Shown one piece after another: positions 11,813 through 19,249 of a stretch of 58,482 nucleotides of DNA; positions within the stretch are counted from its first letter, which is position 1, and every line of letters begins with the position of its first letter. The notes under the pieces were generated by a model. The model had not been told where the DNA came from, searched no databases, and worked only from the letters and a program-made list of their open reading frames with translations. The DNA lies in assembly GCA_040880805.1 (NCBI GenBank), contig JBBDHW010000019.1:88121-146602 (forward strand), read 5' to 3'. The position numbers and the translations under genes are program-made. Source of the DNA: Acidimicrobiia bacterium. Lineage in GTDB: Bacteria > Actinomycetota > Acidimicrobiia > IMCC26256 > DASPTH01.

Positions 11813-14026
11813 ATGAAGTCGGAGACCGTCCTGGTCCTCTCCGCGCTCGCGGGCGCCGTCTTCCTCGCCATTGTGTCCATGAAGATGGTGGGGCGCCGCG
11901 CCGCGACCACCGTTGACCGGGTCACCGAGCTGCTCGAGCGGAACGAGGCTCGCTTCCGCGCCATGGTGCGGGACTCGAGCGACATCATGGCGATCATCGA
12001 CGCGCACGGCTACCTCACCTACGCGAGTCCTGCGACGGAGCGGATCCTCGGGCTCGATGCCGAGGCGCTCGTCGGCACGAACACCTTCGACCTCATCCAT
12101 CCCGAGGATCGCCCGCGCGCCCTCCAGGCCTTCGACGTCGTGAAGACCGATCCGGAGTCGGCTGAGCGCGTCGAGTTCCGCATGCACCACGCCGACGGCG
12201 GCTGGCGCACCATCGAGGCGATGAGCACGAACCTGCTCCACGACTCCTCGATCGAGGGTCTCGTGATGAGCGCGCGCGACGTCACGGATCGACGGCGGGC
12301 CGAGGCCGAGCTACGTGAGGCTCAGGAGCGGTTCCGCAGCGCGTTCGAGCACGCGCCGATCGGCATGGCGCTGATGGCGCTCGACGGCCGCTTGTTCCGA
12401 GTGAACCGCGCGATGGTGGAGGTCCTCGGACGTTCGACCGACGAGCTGCTGCGCGCAACCGTGCGCGAGCTCACCCACGAAGACGATCACCACGCGTGTG
12501 CCGAAGCACTCGGCCGGCTCCTCTCGGGTGAGGTCCCGAGCTGTCAGCTCGACCTGCGGTTCATGCACCACGACGGCCACCCGGTGTGGGTGGCGCTGAG
12601 TTGGTCGATCGTGCGCGATGTCAAGGGCAACTCGCTCTACTTCGTGTGCCAGATGGAAGACATCACGGAGCGCAAGGCGAGCGGCGAAGCGCTCGCGCAC
12701 CAGGCGATCCACGATCCGCTGACGGGTCTCCCGAACCGCGCGCTCTTCGTCGATCGCCTCGGGCGCGAATTGATGCGTGCCGCAAGCCTCCACTCGCGCG
12801 TCGCGGTCTTGTTCCTCGACCTCGATCGTTTCAAGGTGGTGAACGACAGCCTCGGTCACTCGACGGGTGACCGGTTGCTCGTCGCCGTCGCCGACCGGCT
12901 CAGCGGCGCGATGCGCCCCGACGACGTCGTTGCGCGCTTCGGTGGCGACGAGTTCACGGTCTTGTGTCAGAACGTCACGAGCGTGGAGACGGCTGCGCTC
13001 ATCGCCGAGCGGCTCTCCGAGGTCATCGCCAAGCCCGTCGCGCTCGTCGAGGGTGAAGTGTTCGTGACCGCCTCGATCGGGATCGCGATGTCCGAAGGAC
13101 AGGGCGACACTCCCGAAACGTTGCTGCGCAACGCCGATGCCGCCATGTACCACGCGAAGGAACTCGGTCGCGACCGCACCGAGGTCTTCGACGCGCCCAC
13201 CCATCACCGCGCCGTCGACGACCTGCGGACCGGTAGCGCCCTGCACCGGGCGATCGAACGGGGCGAGCTGCGGATGCACTACCAGCCCGTGCTCGACATC
13301 ACGCGCGGCGCGCTCACGGGTTTCGAAGCACTGATCAGATGGCAACACCCCGAGCGTGGGCTCGTCCCACCGTCGGAGTTCATCCCGCTCGCCGAGGAGA
13401 CCGGGCTCATCGTGCCGCTCGGAGTGTGGGCCCTCGAAGAGTCGTGCCGCCAGGCAGTGCGGTGGCACGAAGGCTCCGCCGACGGGACCCGCCTCTCGAT
13501 CAGCGTGAACCTGTCGCCGCGGCAGCTCGCGGAGCCCTCGCTCCCGAACGAGGTCGCGCGTGTGCTCAGCGCGACGGGTCTGGTCGCCGACTCCCTCTGG
13601 CTCGAGATCACCGAGAGCACCGTGATGCGCGACGCCGAGTCGGCACTGAGCGCGCTCGGCGCGCTGCGGGCGCTCGGCCTGCACCTCGCGGTGGACGACT
13701 TCGGGACGGGCTACTCGTCGATGACGTACCTCGCGCAGCTGCCGGTCGAGTCACTCAAGATCGACCGCTCGTTCGTGGCCGACGTGGGACGGCGCGCCGA
13801 CAGCACGGCGATCACCACCGCGATCGTGAGCCTGGCACGCGCGCTCCGGCTGAAGACCGTCGCCGAAGGGATCGAGCACCCGGACCAGCTCGACCGGCTC
13901 CGTGCGATGGGCTGTGAGTTCGGCCAGGGCTACCTGTTCGGGCCGGCGCGACCCGCCGACTTCTACGGACCGGACCCGGTGCAGGCGATGCAGGTTCGAC
14001 GGCGACCCGCAGAAAAGGTCGCCTGA
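11813..14026 (+). CDS. Membrane-anchored PAS-PAS-GGDEF-EAL cyclic-di-GMP enzyme
   Basis: 737 residues from ATG 11813 (in-frame TTG 11807 is an alternative). An N-terminal membrane helix (VLVLSALAGAVFLAIVSMKM) is followed by a short linker helix. Two PAS sensor domains occupy about residues 45-160 and 165-285. A GGDEF domain holds the intact catalytic motif RFGGDEF near residue 376. An EAL domain has FEALIRW near residue 505, plus ITEST, DDFGTGYSS and KIDRSF. Both diguanylate cyclase and phosphodiesterase sites therefore look intact, and the net activity cannot be told from sequence. The PAS domains probably sense a cytoplasmic signal. It stands alone after repeat copy B. Confidence 0.92.
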   Translation: MKSETVLVLSALAGAVFLAIVSMKMVGRRAATTVDRVTELLERNEARFRAMVRDSSDIMAIIDAHGYLTYASPATERILGLDAEALVGTNTFDLIHPEDRPRALQAFDVVKTDPESAERVEFRMHHADGGWRTIEAMSTNLLHDSSIEGLVMSARDVTDRRRAEAELREAQERFRSAFEHAPIGMALMALDGRLFRVNRAMVEVLGRSTDELLRATVRELTHEDDHHACAEALGRLLSGEVPSCQLDLRFMHHDGHPVWVALSWSIVRDVKGNSLYFVCQMEDITERKASGEALAHQAIHDPLTGLPNRALFVDRLGRELMRAASLHSRVAVLFLDLDRFKVVNDSLGHSTGDRLLVAVADRLSGAMRPDDVVARFGGDEFTVLCQNVTSVETAALIAERLSEVIAKPVALVEGEVFVTASIGIAMSEGQGDTPETLLRNADAAMYHAKELGRDRTEVFDAPTHHRAVDDLRTGSALHRAIERGELRMHYQPVLDITRGALTGFEALIRWQHPERGLVPPSEFIPLAEETGLIVPLGVWALEESCRQAVRWHEGSADGTRLSISVNLSPRQLAEPSLPNEVARVLSATGLVADSLWLEITESTVMRDAESALSALGALRALGLHLAVDDFGTGYSSMTYLAQLPVESLKIDRSFVADVGRRADSTAITTAIVSLARALRLKTVAEGIEHPDQLDRLRAMGCEFGQGYLFGPARPADFYGPDPVQAMQVRRRPAEKVA

Positions 14027-14097
14027 CCCCCACCCAGAACGAACCGGCGTCGTTCGGCATGGATTGTCCGTGTCATGCGACGCCAGTTTGGTGGGGC

Positions 14098-14126
14098 TTG
14101 ACCGTTTTCAAGAGGTTTGATACACT
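14098..14126 (+). promoter_or_regulatory. Housekeeping-type promoter: TTGACC - 17 bp - TACACT
   Basis: TTGACC at 14098-14103, an exact 17-bp spacer and TACACT at 14121-14126. The predicted start near 14133 gives a ~55-nt leader ending in a strong ribosome site (gggagg) before GTG 14188. It is the best -35/-10 pair I found in the window and differs from the leaderless type. Confidence 0.65.
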
Positions 14127-14187
14127 CTGTCGCATTCAGTGACAGTCCGCACTTCCCCGGTCGCGTCGCAGTTCGGGAGGAAGTGCT

Positions 14188-14799
14188 GTGCCCCTCACGC
14201 TCACCGTCAAGCCCTGGCCCGACCCCCTGATCGACACGCTCGGCTACGACCCCCGGTCGCGCTATGTGGAGACCTTCTGGCTCCCGACCCTGGGGCCCAC
14301 CGCGCTCCTCCTGCTGCGCCACCTCGCCGATCGCTTCGACCGTCAGCCCGACGGTGTCGAGCTCACCGTCGCCGACACGTGCCACGCCCTCGGGCTCGGC
14401 CAGCGCGACGGCACCAGCTCGCCGATCGTGCGCACGCTCGAACGCCTCACGCAGTTCGACCTCGCGTGCGACGACGGCCGCGGCAATGTCGCGGTGCGCC
14501 GCAACATCCCGCCGCTCAACCGCCGCCACCTCCGTCGGCTCCCGAGCGACCTCCAGGTCGCGCACGCCGAGTGGGCCGAGGCGCAGCTCGCGGAGCCACC
14601 GCTCGCTACTGCACGGCGCAACGCTCGGCGGGTCGCGTTCACGTTGCTCGAGCAGGGCGACGACCCCGATCACGTCGAGCGCGTGCTCCACGCGATGGGC
14701 TTCCACCCGACGGTGTGTCACGAGGGCGCCCGCTGGGCGTACGACCGTCACCTCGAGGCGCTCGAGCACGCAGCTGCGCTCCACGCGCCCGCGAGCTGA
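14188..14799 (+). CDS. Conserved hypothetical protein, winged-helix-like (203 aa)
   Basis: GTG 14188 follows gggagg by 8 nt, behind a clear promoter. The 203-residue soluble protein has SRYVETFWLPTLGPTALLLL, then a region that could form a winged helix (VELTVADTCHALGLGQRDG, SSPIVRTLERLTQFDLAC, NVAVRRNIPPLNRRHLRRLP) and a helical C-terminus with several His and Arg. The basic middle part and the HTH-like helix order hint at nucleic-acid binding, but I cannot assign a family. Two strong hairpins follow the stop codon. Confidence 0.75.
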   Translation: MPLTLTVKPWPDPLIDTLGYDPRSRYVETFWLPTLGPTALLLLRHLADRFDRQPDGVELTVADTCHALGLGQRDGTSSPIVRTLERLTQFDLACDDGRGNVAVRRNIPPLNRRHLRRLPSDLQVAHAEWAEAQLAEPPLATARRNARRVAFTLLEQGDDPDHVERVLHAMGFHPTVCHEGARWAYDRHLEALEHAAALHAPAS

Positions 14800-14845
14800 T
14801 CCGGCCGAATTGATCCGGCCGGTCCCCCACCCCACCGGCCGTCGA

Positions 14846-14880
14846 CGAGCGGCGCGTCCTCCCCTGGGACGCGCCGCTCG
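14846..14880 (+). terminator. 14-bp perfect hairpin downstream of the 203-aa protein gene
   Basis: Bases 14846-14859 (CGAGCGGCGCGTCC) pair perfectly with 14867-14880, loop of 7 nt. There is no T-run, so it would be a GC-rich hairpin terminator or an RNA-stability element. Confidence 0.5.
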
Positions 14881-14902
14881 CTCCTGACTATTCGCTCGTT
14901 CG

Positions 14903-14929
14903 CTGCGGCGCAGGGCACCTGCGCCGCAG
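14903..14929. terminator. 12-bp perfect hairpin, second of a tandem pair
   Basis: CTGCGGCGCAGG (14903-14914) pairs with 14918-14929 around a 3-nt loop. With the preceding hairpin it fills the 239-bp gap between two plus-strand genes. The flanking cgctcgttcg and gcgaactcg also partly mirror each other. Confidence 0.45.
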
Positions 14930-15038
14930 GCGCGAACTCGCTGGCGAGCGAGCTGCGCTCCTCCGTCGCTTCGCCCGCCGCATGTGCCGGGCACGGCAGC
15001 AGGTCGCTACGCTCGCCGCGTACCGCAGAGGAGGTCAC

Positions 15039-15311
15039 ATGGCGCTCATGGTGGTACTGCACCGGGTCGACGACTACGGCGCGTGGCGGAAGGTGTACGA
15101 CGAGGTCGCGCCCCTGCAGAAGTCGGCAGGGGTGCTCGAGGAGAGCGTCTACCGGATGACGGACGACCCGGACCACGTCCTCGTCCTGCACCGGTTCGCG
15201 ACCGCCGACGAGGCGGAGGCCTTCCTCGCGAGCGACGAACTGCGTGCGGCGATGGGCCGCGCGGGCGTGCAACCCGACTCGCTGCGCGCCGAGCTCTTCG
15301 AAGAGGCCTGA
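15039..15311 (+). CDS. Small ABM-like dimeric alpha/beta-barrel protein (90 aa)
   Basis: ATG 15039 is preceded by gaggagg, and TACGCT at 15008-15013 is a plausible -10. The 90-residue protein (MVVLHRVDDYGAWRKVYDEV, then YRMTDDPDHVLVLHRFATAD) has the beta-alpha-beta-beta order and the Trp/Tyr pattern of antibiotic-biosynthesis-monooxygenase-like or stress-responsive ferredoxin-fold proteins. Substrate and reaction are unknown. The sirtuin gene follows after 12 bp and is probably co-transcribed. Confidence 0.65.
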   Translation: MALMVVLHRVDDYGAWRKVYDEVAPLQKSAGVLEESVYRMTDDPDHVLVLHRFATADEAEAFLASDELRAAMGRAGVQPDSLRAELFEEA

Positions 15312-15323
15312 GCGCCGCGCACG

Positions 15324-16076
15324 GTGTCCGACGTCGCGACGATCGCCGGAGTATTGCGCGACGCGCAACGGATCGTCGTGCTCACCGGCGCCGGGATCTC
15401 CACCGGATCGGGTATCCCCGACTTCCGCGGACCTGAAGGCGTCTGGACCAAGGACCCCGCCGCGGAGAAGCGAGCGACGATCCAGCACTATGTGTCGGAT
15501 CCCGAGCACCGCAAGCGTGCGTGGCGCGGACGGGTCGAGGGTGACATCTGGCAAGGCGAGCCGAACGCCGGCCACTACGCGCTCGCCGAGCTCGAGCGCC
15601 GCGCCGCGCTCGACACGCTGGTCACGCAGAACGTCGACGGGCTGCATCACCTCGCCGGCAATTCGCCGGAGAAGATCATCGAGATCCACGGCAGCGTGCG
15701 CGAGGCGAAGTGCCTCTCGTGTGGTTGGCACGGGCCGATGGAGGAGACGATCGATCGCGTGCGCGCCGGCGAGGAAGACCCGCCGTGCCTGCTGTGCGGT
15801 GGGATGTTGAAGGCCGCGGCGATCTCCTTCGGCGAGAACCTCGTGCCGGCCGACCTGCACCGCTCACAGCTCGCGGCAGCGAACTGCGATCTGTTCCTCG
15901 CGGTGGGCACGTCGCTCGTGGTGTACCCGGTCGCCGGACTGCCCGAGCTCGCGCTCCGCAACGACGCCACACTCATGGTGCTCACTGCCGAGGAGACGCC
16001 GTACGACCAGTACGCGAGCGCCGTCGTGCACGACCGACTCGAAGCGGTGTTGCCGGCAATCGTCGACGAGGTCTGA
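15324..16076 (+). CDS. cobB: NAD-dependent protein deacylase (sirtuin, CobB type)
   Basis: Removes acyl groups from protein lysines, consuming NAD+. 250 residues. The Rossmann motif is TGAGISTGSGIPDFRG, the NAD/active-site motif TQNVDGLHHLAG, and the catalytic His is in EIHGSV. A structural zinc site is formed by KCLSCGW and PCLLCGG. FGENLVP and VGTSLVVYPVAGLP are typical of the family. In many bacteria this enzyme reactivates acetyl-CoA synthetase, but no acs gene is in the window. The start is GTG 15324. Confidence 0.93.
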   Translation: MSDVATIAGVLRDAQRIVVLTGAGISTGSGIPDFRGPEGVWTKDPAAEKRATIQHYVSDPEHRKRAWRGRVEGDIWQGEPNAGHYALAELERRAALDTLVTQNVDGLHHLAGNSPEKIIEIHGSVREAKCLSCGWHGPMEETIDRVRAGEEDPPCLLCGGMLKAAAISFGENLVPADLHRSQLAAANCDLFLAVGTSLVVYPVAGLPELALRNDATLMVLTAEETPYDQYASAVVHDRLEAVLPAIVDEV

Positions 16077-16095
16077 CGCAAGCCGTGCAGTCCCC

Positions 16096-16124
16096 TTGGG
16101 AATACCTGACCTCTGCGGTAGGAT
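16096..16124 (+). promoter_or_regulatory. Promoter: TTGGGA - 17 bp - TAGGAT before the rhodanese-ThiF gene
   Basis: TTGGGA at 16096-16101, a 17-bp spacer, and TAGGAT at 16119-16124. The leader would be about 20 nt, ending in AGGAG 7 nt before ATG 16152. Confidence 0.5.
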
Positions 16125-16151
16125 TTAGCGGGTTCTGAACAGGAGATTCCC

Positions 16152-17339
16152 ATGGCGAGCTACCGCGACCTGCTGAGCGAGGCCAAGCAACGCATCCGCG
16201 AGGTGTCACCCGAGCAGGCCGAGTTCCAACTCGGTGAGGCGCAGTTCCTCGACGTCCGCGAACAGGACGAGTACGACCAGGGCACCATTCCGGGTGCGGT
16301 GTTCATCCCCCGCGGGCACCTCGAGTCCCAGGCCGAGTCGAAATTGCCGGCGAAGGAAGCGCCGGTCGTGGTGTTCTGCGCAGGCGGCGGCCGCTCCGCG
16401 TTCGCCACCGACACGCTGCAACAGCTCGGCTACACCGACATCGTGTCGATGGCCGGCGGCTTCGGCCGCTGGAAGAACGAAGGGCGTCCCTGGATCACGC
16501 CCGCCGCGCTCACGCCCGAACAGCGCAACCGCTACGGACGTCACATCCTGCTGCCCGAAGTCGGTGAAGCCGGCCAGCAGAAGCTGCTGGAGAGCAAGGT
16601 GCTGCTCCTCGGCGCGGGTGGGCTCGGATCGCCGGCTGCGCTGTACCTCGCGGCTGCAGGTGTGGGAACGCTCGGTATCGTCGACATGGACGTCGTCGAC
16701 ACGTCGAACCTCCAGCGTCAGATCCTCCACAACATGGACCGCATCGGCGAGCGCAAGGTCGACTCCGCGAAGAAGACGCTCACGCAGCTCAACCCCGACG
16801 TCGACGTCGTCACCTACGACGTGCGCCTCGGCGCCGACAACGTTCTCGACGTGATCGACGGTTACGACGTGATCGTCGACGGCACCGACAACTTCCCGAC
16901 GCGCTACCTCCTGAACGACGCGTCACTGCTGAAGCGGATCCCCGTCGTCCACGGGTCGATCTTCCGATTCGAGGGGCAAGTGTCGGTGTTCAAGCCCTAC
17001 GAGGGTCCGTGCTACCGCTGCCTCCTCCCCGAGCCGCCGCCGCCCGAGATGGCGCCGAACTGCGCGGAGGCCGGAGTGCTCGGCGTGCTGCCCGGCATCA
17101 TCGGCTCGATCCAGGCGCTCGAAGCCATCAAGCTCGTCCTCGACGTCGGCGACCCCTTGGTCGGCCGCCTGCTCGCGTACGACGCGCTCGAGGAGTCGTT
17201 CCACACCTTCAAGGTGCGGCGCGACCCCGACTGCCCGGCGTGCGGCGACAACGCGCCGCCGATCGTGATCGCCGAGTACGACGAGCACTGCCTTCCCCAC
17301 GCGGTGCTCGCGGACGGTACCGAAACCGATTCGGGCTAG
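16152..17339 (+). CDS. Rhodanese-ThiF/MoeB fusion (MoeZ-like, reversed domain order)
   Basis: 395 residues. Residues 1-115 are a rhodanese domain with the sulfur-carrying Cys76 in FCAGGGRS. Residues ~120-380 are an E1-like ThiF/MoeB adenylyltransferase with the ATP loop LLLGAGGLGSPAAL, the motif NLQRQILH, DGTDNFPTRYLLND, and zinc ligands CYRC and CPAC. Such proteins adenylate and then thiolate the C-terminus of small ubiquitin-like carriers (MoaD, ThiS, CysO). MoeZ as I know it has ThiF first and rhodanese last; here the order is reversed. No carrier gene is adjacent, so the pathway (molybdopterin, thiamine or cysteine) is open. The start is supported by AGGAG at 16141. Confidence 0.9.
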   Translation: MASYRDLLSEAKQRIREVSPEQAEFQLGEAQFLDVREQDEYDQGTIPGAVFIPRGHLESQAESKLPAKEAPVVVFCAGGGRSAFATDTLQQLGYTDIVSMAGGFGRWKNEGRPWITPAALTPEQRNRYGRHILLPEVGEAGQQKLLESKVLLLGAGGLGSPAALYLAAAGVGTLGIVDMDVVDTSNLQRQILHNMDRIGERKVDSAKKTLTQLNPDVDVVTYDVRLGADNVLDVIDGYDVIVDGTDNFPTRYLLNDASLLKRIPVVHGSIFRFEGQVSVFKPYEGPCYRCLLPEPPPPEMAPNCAEAGVLGVLPGIIGSIQALEAIKLVLDVGDPLVGRLLAYDALEESFHTFKVRRDPDCPACGDNAPPIVIAEYDEHCLPHAVLADGTETDSG

Positions 17340-17656
17340 AAGGGGCGGGCGCTGCTCCGCACCGCGCTGGGCAAGATCCGCCGCACGCTCGAGCCCGGCC
17401 GGCAGGCCGGAGAGGCTTCGGAGCGCGTCGAGACCATGGCGAGCGGATCGTCGTCCGCGTCGACACCGACGTTGCGCGCGCGACCGCACTCCTGCGCGGC
17501 GTCGATGCGGTCGGCGCATTCGAGCTCCTGCGCCGCCGATGGGCCGAGCTCGGTGGAGAGGGCGACTGGGCACTCGACGAGCGGCGCAAAGTCGAGCGAT
17601 TGCAGCTCGAGGCTGCCGCCCGCGCGGTGGAACGCCGCTGGTTCGAGGACGAGTGA
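17340..17656 (+). pseudogene. Possible degraded or frameshifted short gene
   Basis: This 317-bp stretch between convergent genes has no clean ORF, yet protein-like segments appear in two frames. Frame one reads RALLRTALGKIRRTLEPGRQ from about 17346. Another frame reads VVRVDTDVARATALLRGVDA and on to AVERRWFEDE, stopping at 17656. The second frame has no ATG, GTG or TTG before its body. A frameshift near 17430 would join them. The stop lies directly against the stop of the minus-strand gene. It may be a relic, a sequencing error or chance coding character. Confidence 0.3.
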
Positions 17657-19249
17657 CTACGACGGGCGAGCGACGGAGGCGAGGTCGACCTTCGGTGGCG
17701 CGCCCGCTGGTCGCGCCTTCGCGTTCTTGGCGTTCGCCATGTTCTGCTGCTCTGGGGGAACCGGCGTCTTCTTGTAGTCGCGCCCCGTCGGATTGTTCGA
17801 CGTGTCGAGAAAACGTGTGATCAGCAGGGCGCCATCGCTCGGGTCACCGGTGCCGGCACCGTCGCACGGCATGAGCTGCTCGAGGTTCTTGGGGGCCGAA
17901 GTGCCGTACTGGTTGTCGGCGAAACAATTGCCGTCGGCCGGGGTCGCGAGAATCACTGCGAGGTCGGCCAGGCTCGATCCCTGCACGTCGTTGCCGCGCA
18001 CCTCGTTGCCGGTCGACGGCCAGAAGTTCTGCTGGAGTGCGGGATTGGGCGCGATGGCGATGCCGATCACAGCATTGCCGGGTGCATGGTTTCGCAGGAC
18101 CTTGTTGTCCGACGCGCCGACGAGCACGATGCCGCCGCCGTAGAGAACGTCGAACTCCTCCGTTGACGATCGGGCCGCGTCGGTGCTGCCGTTCAGCTCG
18201 ACGAGATTGCCCGCGATCGTGGCGCCTCGTTGCGGCGGCAGCTCCTCGCTGTCGAGCGTGTTCGGGACGATGCCGGTCCGGTTCTTGCGCCAAACGGAGC
18301 GAACGATGAAGAGGTCGCCGCCCGCGTTCGTACCCGAATAACCGAGCTGGTTGAACTCCGACACGACGTCGGTGATCACCGCGTGGCACGGATTGCACTG
18401 CCCGATGTAGAAGCCGGCGTCGGGGCTGCCCGACGCGTACGAGTTGTCGAACACACCCCACTGCGAGTCGTAGGAAAAGATGCCGTAGTCACCGTTGCGG
18501 TACGCCGTGAGGTACGAGCCCCGGTACCCGCGAACGCCATCCCAGTAGAACCCGTTCTCGGTGTAGTTGCGCGCGGTGAGGTTCTCGATCGCGACGCCGT
18601 CGGCTCCCACCACCTTCACGCCGTTCTCGCGCTCGAAGTCGCCGTCGAGGATCGTGCGGTTGCGGTCGAGCCCGCGCAGCACGATGCCCTTGGTCGCGAT
18701 GGTGACCGTCTCGTGGTACACGCCCGGTGACACCAGCACGAGGTCGCCGGGCTTTGCGCGGTCGACTCCCCCTTGGATCGTCTTCGCGTCGGCGGGGACG
18801 CGAATCGTGCGGCCCGACGAGGCGATCGAGGGCGCGGGCGAGTCGCCGGACCCGGTCGGCGCGACGTCGGACGCGCCGACGTCGTCACCCACAGCAAGGG
18901 TGGCGTGCTGGCCCTTACCGGGCGCGCCGTGCAGCGTGCAGTAGTACGAGAACTTCCCGGCATCCTCGAAGCGGAACGCGTACGACTGTCCGGGCGAGAG
19001 GTTCTTGCTGCCGAAGGCGTCACCTGAGTTCGGCGTGACGTTGTGCCGATTCCGACCCTCGTTGACCCAGCGAACGGTGGTGCCGGGCTTCACGCCGAGA
19101 CGCGACGGACGGAACACGTTGTCGCGCACGTGGACCGTGACGACGGTGCCACCAGAAGGCACGCGCGCCGCGGCCGGACGCGCGACCAACACGAGAGCCG
19201 GTGCGAGGAGGATGAGCGCGGCAACGATCGCCGCGCAGCGAGACTTCAC
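17657..19249 (-). CDS. Secreted cupredoxin plus right-handed beta-helix protein
   Basis: 530 residues from GTG 19249, which overlaps the pepA stop as GTGA. A signal peptide (KSRCAAIVAALILLAPALVL, cut near PAAA-RV) leads into a plastocyanin-like domain (~30-130) with copper-type residues: NRHNVTPN (His), then YYCTLHGAPGKGQH (Cys, His, His). After a Ser/Pro linker come parallel beta-helix repeats of the NosD/pectate-lyase type (TIQGGVDRAKPGDLVLVSPG, GIVLRGLDRNRTILDGD, DNKVLRNHAPGNAVIGIAIA). The role is unknown; an extracellular copper-binding or carbohydrate-binding protein is possible. The C-terminal ~50 residues are Lys/Pro/Ala-rich. Confidence 0.8.
   Translation of the reverse strand: MKSRCAAIVAALILLAPALVLVARPAAARVPSGGTVVTVHVRDNVFRPSRLGVKPGTTVRWVNEGRNRHNVTPNSGDAFGSKNLSPGQSYAFRFEDAGKFSYYCTLHGAPGKGQHATLAVGDDVGASDVAPTGSGDSPAPSIASSGRTIRVPADAKTIQGGVDRAKPGDLVLVSPGVYHETVTIATKGIVLRGLDRNRTILDGDFERENGVKVVGADGVAIENLTARNYTENGFYWDGVRGYRGSYLTAYRNGDYGIFSYDSQWGVFDNSYASGSPDAGFYIGQCNPCHAVITDVVSEFNQLGYSGTNAGGDLFIVRSVWRKNRTGIVPNTLDSEELPPQRGATIAGNLVELNGSTDAARSSTEEFDVLYGGGIVLVGASDNKVLRNHAPGNAVIGIAIAPNPALQQNFWPSTGNEVRGNDVQGSSLADLAVILATPADGNCFADNQYGTSAPKNLEQLMPCDGAGTGDPSDGALLITRFLDTSNNPTGRDYKKTPVPPEQQNMANAKNAKARPAGAPPKVDLASVARPS

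Noticed and set aside
14188-14799. Calling the 203-aa protein a plasmid replication initiator because of its winged-helix-like part
   Set aside because: No iterons, second winged helix or plasmid context are present.
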